Assembly: GCA_031361295.1 (NCBI GenBank)
Contig: JANMCN010000133.1
Span: forward strand, 1 to 64,000
Reading direction: 5' to 3'
Length of the DNA: 64,000 nucleotides
From: JALZOC01 sp031361295
GTDB taxonomy: Bacteria; Acidobacteriota; Vicinamibacteria; Vicinamibacterales; 2-12-FULL-66-21
Shown: positions 8,519 to 15,876 of the stretch, piece by piece
Layout: each line of letters starts with the position of its first letter
Position numbering within the stretch: position 1 is the first letter of the stretch
Position numbers and translations under genes: made by a program
Notes under the pieces: generated by a model
What the model saw: only the letters and a program-made list of their open reading frames with translations
Database searches by the model: none
What the model was told of the DNA's origin: nothing

Positions 8519-9847
8519 CTATGTCGCGGGCGCGTGGTCTCCGATCTGCTCGGATGCCGGATCGTAGTACAACCGCTTTCCCTGCCGGTACGACTGGGCG
8601 GCCATGATGCACGCCACCGAGTGAAGAAAGCCGTTGTCCACGGTCGCATTCGTCCGCGTGTTTCGGCTGCGCAGGCATTCGAGCCAGTTGGTCATGTGGG
8701 ACAGGTCCTCGTCGCCGATGTTGATCGGGCCGGGCTTGTCCTCCCCGGGGAGCGTGACCCAGCGCTCGGCGCGGAGGACGGTGGGATTGTCCTCGTGGTT
8801 CCCCTTCTCATCGACGACCTTCCATCGCGGGCTGCCCTCCCCGCCGATGTTCACCATGGTCGCCTTTTTCCCCATGATCCGGGAGAAGCTGTCCGAGTCG
8901 TTGCCAAAGCTCGTCGAGAAACTTGCCAGGAACGACGGGTACTCGACGAGCGCCTGGAACGTGTCGGGATTCTCACGGCCGTCCTGCCACGCATAGACGC
9001 CCCCGTGCGCCATGATTGAACGGGGCGGCTGTTCATTCATGAAGAAGTGCACGAGATCGATGCCGTGGCTCATCCACTGATCCGCGATGCCGCTCGAAAA
9101 ATCACGGTAGAGGCGAAATTCGAAGTACAGCCGCGGGTCGAAGGGGCGGGCCGGCTTCGTCATCAGCCACTTCTGCCAGTCGGTGTCCTGCTCGCGGATC
9201 AGCTTGACCTCGGGCCGCCCGCGCCAGCGCGGACCGTTGTAGTTCCACACGATCTCGTACTTGCTCACGTCTCCGAGGGCGCCGCTGCGAACGACCTCGC
9301 GCGCGGCGAGCTGGTACGGTTCGCTGCGGTGCTGCGTGCCGACCTGGACGACGAGCTTGCGCTGCTTGACGGCGTCCCGCGCCGCTTTGACCTCCTGGAG
9401 CACGTTGCCCATCGGCTTCTCGCAGTACGCATCCTTTCCCGCTTCTGCCGTGGCCTTCAAGACCAGCGAATGGGAGTGTTCGGGAGTCGCGATGATTACC
9501 GCGTCCACATCCTTGAGGGCCAGCAGGTCTTCGAAGTGCTGAAAAGCTCGCGGGGCGCGGCCGTAGGCGCGGGCCGTGCTGGCCGCGGCGCGTTCGCGAT
9601 TGGTCGTCCAGAGGTCGCAGACGGCGACGGTTTCGACGTTGTGCGTGCCTTTCAGACGGGAAACCATCATGTGCAGTTCGCTGCCGCGGTTGCCGATCCC
9701 CACGTGGCCCAGGGCAATGCGGTCGTTCGCGCCGATGATGCGGTCGTACGAGCGTGCGCTCGAGGCGAACGCCGAGCCCGCCACCACTCCCGCGGCGGTA
9801 CCGAGAAACGATCGCCGATCGACCTTCGTGTCGCGTGAATTGTCCAT
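8519..9847 (-). CDS. Tat-exported Gfo/Idh/MocA family oxidoreductase
   Basis: A 442-residue NAD(P)-dependent sugar or cyclitol dehydrogenase-like protein. The N-terminus is a twin-arginine signal (DRRSFLGTAAGVVAGSAFAS, about residues 10-30). The Rossmann motif GHVGIGNRGSE follows at about residue 48, and the family motif EKPMGN at about 145 supplies the usual catalytic lysine. The C-terminal part has the GFO/IDH/MocA beta-sheet domain with conserved WMSHGIDLVHFF. Members of this secreted subgroup are abundant in Acidobacteria, Planctomycetes and Bacteroidetes; substrates are mostly unknown. It is upstream, in the reading direction, of the decayed stretch, and on the same strand as the following shell protein gene, 193 bp away. 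Confidence 0.88.
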   Translation of the reverse strand: MDNSRDTKVDRRSFLGTAAGVVAGSAFASSARSYDRIIGANDRIALGHVGIGNRGSELHMMVSRLKGTHNVETVAVCDLWTTNRERAAASTARAYGRAPRAFQHFEDLLALKDVDAVIIATPEHSHSLVLKATAEAGKDAYCEKPMGNVLQEVKAARDAVKQRKLVVQVGTQHRSEPYQLAAREVVRSGALGDVSKYEIVWNYNGPRWRGRPEVKLIREQDTDWQKWLMTKPARPFDPRLYFEFRLYRDFSSGIADQWMSHGIDLVHFFMNEQPPRSIMAHGGVYAWQDGRENPDTFQALVEYPSFLASFSTSFGNDSDSFSRIMGKKATMVNIGGEGSPRWKVVDEKGNHEDNPTVLRAERWVTLPGEDKPGPINIGDEDLSHMTNWLECLRSRNTRTNATVDNGFLHSVACIMAAQSYRQGKRLYYDPASEQIGDHAPAT

Positions 9848-10040
9848 GCGCCCTCCAATTGGCGTGAATCATACACCCGCGCTCTCGACCCGGAATCACT
9901 CCGGTGGGGTCGCGAATAGCGGATGGCTGCGGAACCGATCGAGGAGACGCTGACCGCTCGCGACGTCAGCAGGAGGGACAGGCGGCGTCGATCGCCCTCG
10001 CGCCGCGTCCCTGGCGAGTCGGGGGGCCGCCGACCGGGGT

Positions 10041-10328
10041 CTAGCCGATTGGAAAGATCGTCTCGAGACCGTCCGCCGGGCGGGCAATGACGTGGACACC
10101 GACGAGTTCGCCCACACGGCGCGCAGCGGCGGCGCCGGCGTCAGTGGCGGCCTTGACGGAGGCGACGTCCCCGCGCACCATCGCGGTAACGAGGCCGGCA
10201 TCGACCTTCTGCCACCCGACGAACACGACGTTGGCCGCCTTCACCATCGCGTCCGCGGCCTCGATCATCCCGACGAGGCCTCGGGTCTCCACCAATCCAA
10301 GCGCGTCGCCCGGCAGTTCGTTGGACAT
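10041..10328 (-). CDS. Bacterial microcompartment hexameric shell protein (BMC-H)
   Basis: A 95-residue single-domain BMC protein of the PduA/EutM/CcmK type. The family core is nearly consensus: ALGLVETRGLVGMIEAADAM at the start, then VRGDVASVKAATDAGAAAA, and VHVIARPADGLETIFP at the C-terminus. Such proteins form the hexagonal tiles of organelle shells. What is unusual is the context: no pentamer, trimer, aldehyde dehydrogenase, phosphotransacylase or signature enzyme is within this window, so it is an orphan or satellite shell gene. The nearest enzyme, on the same strand, is a PLP-dependent aldolase or dehydratase. A 7-bp repeat array starts six bases upstream of the ATG, where a ribosome binding site would be expected. 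Confidence 0.93.
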   Translation of the reverse strand: MSNELPGDALGLVETRGLVGMIEAADAMVKAANVVFVGWQKVDAGLVTAMVRGDVASVKAATDAGAAAARRVGELVGVHVIARPADGLETIFPIG

Positions 10329-10333
10329 AAGCT

Positions 10334-10410
10334 GGTTCCGGGTTCGGGGTTCCGGGCTCGGGGTTCCAGGTTCCAGGTTCCGATCGACTGGGAACTGAGA
10401 ACCGGGAAAT
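10334..10410. repeat. Heptamer array, inverted pair, before the BMC gene
   Basis: Seven consecutive 7-bp units of the type GGTTCCG/GGTTCCA/GGCTCGG run from 10334 to 10382. Three units in the opposite sense (GGGAACT, GAGAACC, GGGAAAT) follow at 10390-10410. The two blocks can pair into an imperfect hairpin. The array occupies the untranslated leader of the shell protein gene. Confidence 0.8.
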
Positions 10411-10429
10411 CAAGTACGCGCTCAGTCTA

Positions 10430-11551
10430 CTACGCAATCCGGCCGCGGGCGGAGACATCCAGCCGCTCGAGGACGTCGTCCCCGTCGATCAGCCAGAGCT
10501 CGTTGACCAGATTGGCCACCACGCACGAGTGGTTCGGCACAACCCGCACAAGGTGACCCGGTGCAAGCGCAGTGGTCCCGGATGATCGGACGACGGCGTG
10601 CTCTTCAGACAGGCGTTCGATGAGGAGCGACTGGTCCGGGCTCGACGAATGGAGCGAGTCGAAGACGACGCCGTGGCCGGGGTGTGGCCCCGGGCCGCGT
10701 ACGAGATCGCTCGAGAGGGTCTTGCTGCCGCAGTCGAGGATGAGGCGATCCGTCCCGTGACTCGTCACGACGCGTGCCAGGACGGTGAGGGCGCAATCGT
10801 CCCACGATGCGGAGCCGAGCGCGACCTGCATGCGATCGTAGTAGACGTAGTTGCCTGGCCGAAGCTCGGTGAGCCCCTCGATCCCCGCGCTGAAGCGGGC
10901 GGTCGGCGTGGCCCCCACGCTGATCTCGTCCACCGCGACGCCGAATGTACGGACCCGATCGGCAAGTGACGTCAGGACGGCGGCCTCGTTTTGCGCGATC
11001 GCTTCTGCCTCTGCGGGGGACGCGGCGCCGTACGCGTGCCCCGCGTGGCTCAGCAACCCACGAAACTGCAGCCCGGGCAGGCCGGCCACCCGAGCCACGA
11101 ACTCCGCGGCGCCGGCGGCGTCAGGATCGATGCCGCAGCGATGCAGGCCGACGTCCACCTTGACGAGCACGCCGACGGCGCCGCCGGCGGCATGCAGGGC
11201 GTCCGACCATTCGCGCGCAACGGCTGGGTGGTCGACGATGAAGGAGAGCCTGGTACTCTCTGCGAGGGCGAGCACGCGCCCGATGTTCACGGGATTCAGC
11301 GGGTACGCGACTCGGATGTCGTCGAACCCGGCCGCCGCGAAGATCTCGGCTTCTCCCAGCTTCGCGCAGCAGATCCCGCGCGCGCCCCGCTCCCGCTGCT
11401 GCCTGGCGATCGCGATGCTCTTGTGCGTCTTGGTGTGAGGCCGCAGCGCGCGCCGGCCTGCGTCGACCGCAGCCTGCATGCGGGCGATGTTCCGGTCGAG
11501 ACGCGGCTTGTCAATCAGCACGCACGGGGTCGGCAGGTCCGTCAGGCGCAC
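10430..11551 (-). CDS. D-threonine aldolase / D-serine dehydratase-like PLP enzyme
   Basis: About 373 residues of fold-type III (alanine racemase-like) PLP enzyme. The family start LPTPCVLIDKPRLDRNI is present, the PLP lysine is in RPHTKTHKS, and the C-terminal metal-binding pair His-Cys is seen in PNHSC. This matches the D-threonine aldolase/DSD1 D-serine dehydratase group, which splits D-threo-3-hydroxy-amino acids or deaminates D-serine in a Zn or Mn dependent way. I chose the GTG at 11551 just before the conserved start; a TTG at 11602 would add 17 basic residues with no ribosome binding site. It lies next to the orphan shell protein, but a shared compartment function is only a guess. Confidence 0.82.
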   Translation of the reverse strand: MRLTDLPTPCVLIDKPRLDRNIARMQAAVDAGRRALRPHTKTHKSIAIARQQRERGARGICCAKLGEAEIFAAAGFDDIRVAYPLNPVNIGRVLALAESTRLSFIVDHPAVAREWSDALHAAGGAVGVLVKVDVGLHRCGIDPDAAGAAEFVARVAGLPGLQFRGLLSHAGHAYGAASPAEAEAIAQNEAAVLTSLADRVRTFGVAVDEISVGATPTARFSAGIEGLTELRPGNYVYYDRMQVALGSASWDDCALTVLARVVTSHGTDRLILDCGSKTLSSDLVRGPGPHPGHGVVFDSLHSSSPDQSLLIERLSEEHAVVRSSGTTALAPGHLVRVVPNHSCVVANLVNELWLIDGDDVLERLDVSARGRIA

Positions 11552-11627
11552 GGCAGCCAGTCTAGCGCGCAGAAACCGGCGGCGTCCAACACGCAGGCGC
11601 AAGGCGGGGGGCTAACCGGTAAACACT

Positions 11628-11704
11628 TTCCAAGTTCCAGTTTCCAGTTTCCAGTTTCCAGTTCTGGCGTAGTTGAAGAGTCGCTGGCGACTGGCATCTG
11701 GCGA
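11628..11704. repeat. Heptamer arrays TTCCAGT and CTGGCGA
   Basis: Five 7-bp units (TTCCAAG then TTCCAGT four times) occupy 11628-11662. Three more units, CTGGCGA/CTGGCAT/CTGGCGA, occupy 11684-11704, just beyond the DUF1501 stop codon. The second block is a relaxed complement of the first. No coding function is visible. Confidence 0.8.
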
Positions 11705-11708
11705 CGGG

Positions 11709-12941
11709 TCAGAACAGTCCCAGGGGGCGTCCCGCGGTGAAGCCTGGGAACACGGTGCTCGTGTCGGTCAGTCCGAGGTGGCCGCGCAGCACCTCCGCGA
11801 AGACGCTCCGGAAGTCGGTGGTGACCGCCAGGTCCCGTCCTTCGTAGCGCTGTTCGGGGGCCAGCCCCGGCCAGCGCCCGTACACGTGCCCGCCGCGCAC
11901 GCCGCCCCCGAGCACCATCATCGCGTTCCCGTGCCCGTGGTCCGTGCCTTGGCTGCCGTTCTCCACGACGGCGCGGCCGAACTCCGACATCGTGAGGATG
12001 ACGACATCGTGCATGCGATCGCCCAGATCCCTGACGAGGGCCGCCATGCCTCGCGCGAGGTCGTCGAGCCGGCCGGCGAGCTGCCCCGTGGCCGCGCCCT
12101 GGTTGGCGTGGTGATCCCAGTTCCCCGACTCCGCGAAGGCCACCTCCAGGCCCACATCCGACTTCACGAGCTGCGCGATCTGGCGCAGCGCTGCTCCAAA
12201 GGCGGACCTCGGATACTCCGCGCCGTGTGCCGGCATGTATTGCTGCGGGTTGGCCGTCTTGAGCATCCGAACGGCTTCGAACGCCTCCTGGCCGGTCGTG
12301 TGGAGGACGCTGCCGGCCGCGGCGGCGTATTGGTCCTCGAAGGCAGATTGAGCCGTCACGCTCCCGCCGCTTGACCGGATGCCGAAGTCGCTGATCTGTC
12401 CGATCGCGAGCGCCGGCTCGGTGCCCTGAAGCGCGCGCGGAAGCTGGGGAGCGAGTGCCACGGCGCGGAAAGGGGTCGCCTCCCGGTGTTCCCGTGCGTG
12501 CAGGTACCGGTTGAGCCAGCCGTCCGACGTGCTCTTGACCCCCGGCGTCGCGGTTTCCATGTAGTCCTGTGCATCGAAGTGGGATCGCGTGCCCTCAGGC
12601 GACCCGCAGGCGTGCACGATGGCCAGGTGGCCCGACGCGAAGTGCGGAGCCAGGGGCGCCAGGCGCGGGTGGAAGCCGAAGAATCCGTCCAGGTCGACCG
12701 CGGAGTCGGCGCCGGCTCCGGGCCGCGCAATCGCCAGGGTCGGCCGCGCCGCATGGTACTCGCGTTCACCAAACGGTACGATCATGTTCAAGCCGTCGAC
12801 CGCTCCACGCTGAAAAATCGTGATGAGCGTCTGACCTCGGGCGCTCGCCGAGGCCACGGCCCGCGCGACGAATGCAGGGGCGAAGCCGAGGCTCACGAGC
12901 GCCAGCCCGCCGTTCTTGAGGACGATGCGGCGTGGAATCAT
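11709..12941 (-). CDS. DUF1501 family exported protein
   Basis: A 410-residue member of the DUF1501 family, related in fold to alkaline phosphatase/sulfatase-type proteins. The N-terminus (PRRIVLKNGGLALVSLGFAP) has a twin-arginine-like export signal. Family motifs are seen: ITIFQRGAVDGLNMIVPFG, a HPRLAPL block, SHFDAQDYME and the C-terminal DHGHGNAMMVLGGGVRGG. It sits 6 bp downstream of the DUF1800 gene, so the two form an operon. The pairing is very widespread in Acidobacteria, Planctomycetes and Proteobacteria; the biochemical role is not established. Confidence 0.9.
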   Translation of the reverse strand: MIPRRIVLKNGGLALVSLGFAPAFVARAVASASARGQTLITIFQRGAVDGLNMIVPFGEREYHAARPTLAIARPGAGADSAVDLDGFFGFHPRLAPLAPHFASGHLAIVHACGSPEGTRSHFDAQDYMETATPGVKSTSDGWLNRYLHAREHREATPFRAVALAPQLPRALQGTEPALAIGQISDFGIRSSGGSVTAQSAFEDQYAAAAGSVLHTTGQEAFEAVRMLKTANPQQYMPAHGAEYPRSAFGAALRQIAQLVKSDVGLEVAFAESGNWDHHANQGAATGQLAGRLDDLARGMAALVRDLGDRMHDVVILTMSEFGRAVVENGSQGTDHGHGNAMMVLGGGVRGGHVYGRWPGLAPEQRYEGRDLAVTTDFRSVFAEVLRGHLGLTDTSTVFPGFTAGRPLGLF

Positions 12942-12947
12942 GGGCGT

Positions 12948-14552
12948 CTACTTTCTCTGAAATTCTGGGGAGCCGAGCAGCAACGCGACGGCCTGCGCCG
13001 GTTCGGGGGCTCTTGCAACGGTGGATCTGGTGACTTCCGACACGTCGTTGGCGAGCACATCGCGCGTGACCGCGTCGGCGCCGGCCCGCGCACTGCCGGT
13101 CGAGGGCTCGCTCCCACGCAGATCGCCCCGCGTCAGCGCGATGGCGAAGTTCATCCTGTTGAGGAGTGCGCCGGTATTCACCCACGCGTCGGCGCGATCC
13201 GCATACCCGGTCGGCGGCTGGCAGAAATAAAGCGGCATCCCGAGGTCGCGGGTCGCGCGCACGAGCGGCCGCGCGTTTGGTGCATCGTAGGCCGTCGCCC
13301 GGATCGCGCTCGCGACGAATTCGAAAGGCGTCTTCACCTTCGCGCGGTACGCCTCCGGCGCGAAGAACTCGGGAGACGTGACGATTGCGCGGACCACTTC
13401 GCGGATGTCTCCTCCGGTGTCGCGGTAGACGGCCGCCGCGCGCTCGACGAGCGCCGGCGGCGGCACGTCAGAAACGAACCGCCGGACGAGCTTCGTGGCG
13501 ATGAACCGCGCCGTCGCCGGATGCGCCGCGAGGATATCGAGCACCTGCTCGCCGTCGGTCTGTCCCCCGCCTGCGCGGATGCGATGCCCGAGCACGGCCT
13601 TCGCGCCGTCGTCGTGCATCCGCGGGTCGAATCGAAAGCCGCCCCCCTGCCTCGGCGCTGCGATCGTCCACCCGCTGAAGGCCCGCGCGACCTCCTGCAC
13701 GTCGCGCTGCGTGTAGCCGCCGTCCACTCCTAGCGTGTGCAGCTCCATCAGCTCTCGAGCGTAGTTCTCGTTGAGGCCGCGCACCCTCCGGGCGGCCTCC
13801 GACGCACGTGCTGGCTGCCGACTGCGACGCGCGCGGCTGTCGATGCGGCTGGTCGCAGGCGCCGCGCTCTCCCAGTTGTCGAGGTAGAACAGCATCGCGG
13901 GGCTCTCCGCCGTCGCGCCCAGAAGCCGGCGGAACGTGCCGAGCGCATTGGGCCGGATCGTGTCGCGTTCGTACCCCGTCAGGTACACACGCGTGGCCCC
14001 CTTGCCCGCGAACACGTTGAAGTGGTTGAACCAGAAGTCAACCATCACCTCCTGCAGCTGTCGCTCGCTGTAGGCGGCGCGCAGGATCTTCTGCTCAGCC
14101 AGCTCCCAGAGCACGTCTCGTTCCTGCATCATCGCCGCCCGCTGCACTGGTGCGCGCCGCCTCCCGTCCATTGGCGCGTCAGCCGTGGACGAGGGATCGG
14201 CCTGCGACTTCGCTTGCCGCCGCTCCATCATCGCTGGAACGAAATAGCGGTCGGCAAGGTCCCTCGTGCTCAGTTGAAGGGTGTGGAACGTCGCCAGGCG
14301 GGCCGCCACCCCGCTGTCGGAGATGTTCTGTGGCTCCAGTTGCGCATCGAGGTACTGCGCCAGGCCCGTGCGGCGGATGCGATCGACGTCCCCCGGCACT
14401 GGCCCAAACCCGATCCGGTTGAGCGCGTGCACGATGGTCCTGTCGTCGGCGCGAGCCGGGACGGCGGATCCCATCGAGGCCGCCGGCGGCCCGGCATGGC
14501 CGATCGCGCCGGCGAACACGACCACAAAGAGCCAGGCACCACGTGTGAGCAT
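12948..14552 (-). CDS. DUF1800 family secreted protein
   Basis: A 534-residue DUF1800 protein with an N-terminal signal peptide (LFVVVFAGAIGHAGPPAAS). Family motifs include ALNRIGFGPVPGDV near residue 45, MVDFWFNHFNVFAGKG in the middle, ENYARELMELHTLGVDGGY and the C-terminal PPTGYADRADAWVNTGALL. It is the first gene of the DUF1800-DUF1501 operon. Nothing catalytic can be assigned with confidence. An inverted repeat about 80 bp upstream (14630-14669) is the only visible regulatory candidate. Confidence 0.9.
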   Translation of the reverse strand: MLTRGAWLFVVVFAGAIGHAGPPAASMGSAVPARADDRTIVHALNRIGFGPVPGDVDRIRRTGLAQYLDAQLEPQNISDSGVAARLATFHTLQLSTRDLADRYFVPAMMERRQAKSQADPSSTADAPMDGRRRAPVQRAAMMQERDVLWELAEQKILRAAYSERQLQEVMVDFWFNHFNVFAGKGATRVYLTGYERDTIRPNALGTFRRLLGATAESPAMLFYLDNWESAAPATSRIDSRARRSRQPARASEAARRVRGLNENYARELMELHTLGVDGGYTQRDVQEVARAFSGWTIAAPRQGGGFRFDPRMHDDGAKAVLGHRIRAGGGQTDGEQVLDILAAHPATARFIATKLVRRFVSDVPPPALVERAAAVYRDTGGDIREVVRAIVTSPEFFAPEAYRAKVKTPFEFVASAIRATAYDAPNARPLVRATRDLGMPLYFCQPPTGYADRADAWVNTGALLNRMNFAIALTRGDLRGSEPSTGSARAGADAVTRDVLANDVSEVTRSTVARAPEPAQAVALLLGSPEFQRK

Positions 14553-15055
14553 GTGTGACCTCCCGCAGGGACCGCGAGGCGAAATGCTGCCGCGATGGAT
14601 CGCGTCGCGCGTCGACGCAAGCGCATGTGTCCAAGAGACTTCGACGCCAGTGGCTGTAGGTCTCTTGGAGTTAGACCCGTGGAGTGCCGCCAGGGTTGAA
14701 GAGCCTGCCAGTCCGATTGGGCAGCCTACTCGAGGGCGTGGGCCGCCCGCTCGATGGCCGAGGCGAGACGACGTGTCTGGACGATGACTCGCGTGGAGTT
14801 CCGCACCTCGAGTGTTGACCGATCACTTCGCGCCACGTTCTCGTCCACGCCGGCGTGCGAAGTCAGAGGCCCCACGCCGCATGCGCGCGCCCGCACGGCT
14901 CAACTCGTCGAGCGTCGGGGCGGTAAGCCTGGACGAAACGCAGCGCGTGATCCCGCCGCCTGTCCGAGGCGGCTTCCGTCGGCTCGACTACGTGTGCAGG
15001 GAGAGGCGGTCGTTCTTCGATCGTGGATCCCGCGATCGGAGAGTTCTGCCGCGGG
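14553..15055. other. 500-bp gap upstream of the DUF1800 gene
   Basis: No convincing protein gene is visible. Besides the inverted repeat at 14630-14669 there is a short minus-strand frame from about 14880 to 14726 (about 50 codons, only GTG starts) ending in QTRRLASAIERAAHALE. Its codon pattern is plausible but nothing else supports it. The rest appears to be 3' flank of the membrane-protein gene and the promoter region of the DUF1800 operon. Confidence 0.4.
14630..14669. promoter_or_regulatory. 10-bp perfect inverted repeat upstream of DUF1800
   Basis: TCCAAGAGAC at 14630-14639 is exactly complementary to GTCTCTTGGA at 14660-14669, with a 20-base spacer. It lies 78 bp before the DUF1800 start codon. 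There is no U-tract, so a transcription-factor site or mRNA leader hairpin is more likely than a terminator. Confidence 0.5.
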
Positions 15056-15817
15056 TCATTCAGGGCTGATGGCCAGCACGTTGAATTTCCACACCGCCGC
15101 TGCGAAGGCCAGCGGCGTCAACAGCCCCAGCCCCCATATGACCAGCGTCAACAAGGACTGGATTCCGCTGTTCGGCGCGACGGCCGCGAGGACGGGCGCG
15201 AAGACAGCCGCGAGCGTGCCGCCGGCAATCTGGCTGAGCAGAATCAGCTCGAGCGGGCGCTTGAGATCCGCAGGTCCATGCTGCTGCAGCTCGCGATGAC
15301 TGCGCGCGAGAGACACGATGGCGGTCACGGGCAGCACGATGCCGAGCAGGACCCCCAGGGGGAATCCAAACACGATGAGCGCCAGCGTGTACGGGGTCTT
15401 CAGTCCATCGATGCTGGACGGCGCGAACCAGAGCAGGCCTGCAATCGTCAGCGGCGCGAGGCAATAGGCGACCGCCATCTGCATCCCTGACGTCTTGATC
15501 CAGGGACGCCGTCGGGGGAACACCTGTGTGAAGTGGAAGAGGAGCAGCGCCCCGACGCCCATCGCGGACGTGATGGCGGTCATGGCCTCCACGGGCAGCT
15601 TCACATGATCTGACGCGCCTCGGAGCCACCATACCGTCGGCACGCTGAACACCACGAAATTGGCGATCGAAAACGCGAGGAAGACCCGCGTGCGGATGTC
15701 CCCGGTGGCGCGCATCCACGCAGCGGCCCCTATGGCGACATAAAAGATCGCGGCGACCGCCTGCGTGATGCCGTCGAGCGGCGTGAACTCCGGAGCGGGC
15801 ATCGTCGTCAGGTCCAT
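15056..15817 (-). CDS. Polytopic membrane protein, unknown function
   Basis: A 253-residue protein made almost entirely of hydrophobic helices; six or seven membrane spans can be drawn (for example AVAAIFYVAIGAAAW, VFLAFSIANFVVFSVPTVW, LALIVFGFPLGVLLGIVLP, LLTLVIWGLGLLTPLAFAAA). The layout resembles the seven-helix input module found at the front of some histidine kinases, but it ends right after the last helix and no kinase follows. It is therefore either a stand-alone sensor or transporter-like protein, or a truncated sensor. The start codon is the ATG 59 bp from the next gene's stop. Confidence 0.7.
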   Translation of the reverse strand: MDLTTMPAPEFTPLDGITQAVAAIFYVAIGAAAWMRATGDIRTRVFLAFSIANFVVFSVPTVWWLRGASDHVKLPVEAMTAITSAMGVGALLLFHFTQVFPRRRPWIKTSGMQMAVAYCLAPLTIAGLLWFAPSSIDGLKTPYTLALIVFGFPLGVLLGIVLPVTAIVSLARSHRELQQHGPADLKRPLELILLSQIAGGTLAAVFAPVLAAVAPNSGIQSLLTLVIWGLGLLTPLAFAAAVWKFNVLAISPE

Positions 15818-15876
15818 GGGTCAGGACATTGTCGGCGCGAACGGTCGGGACCGCAACCAGGGAGCGGAGAGCCCCG

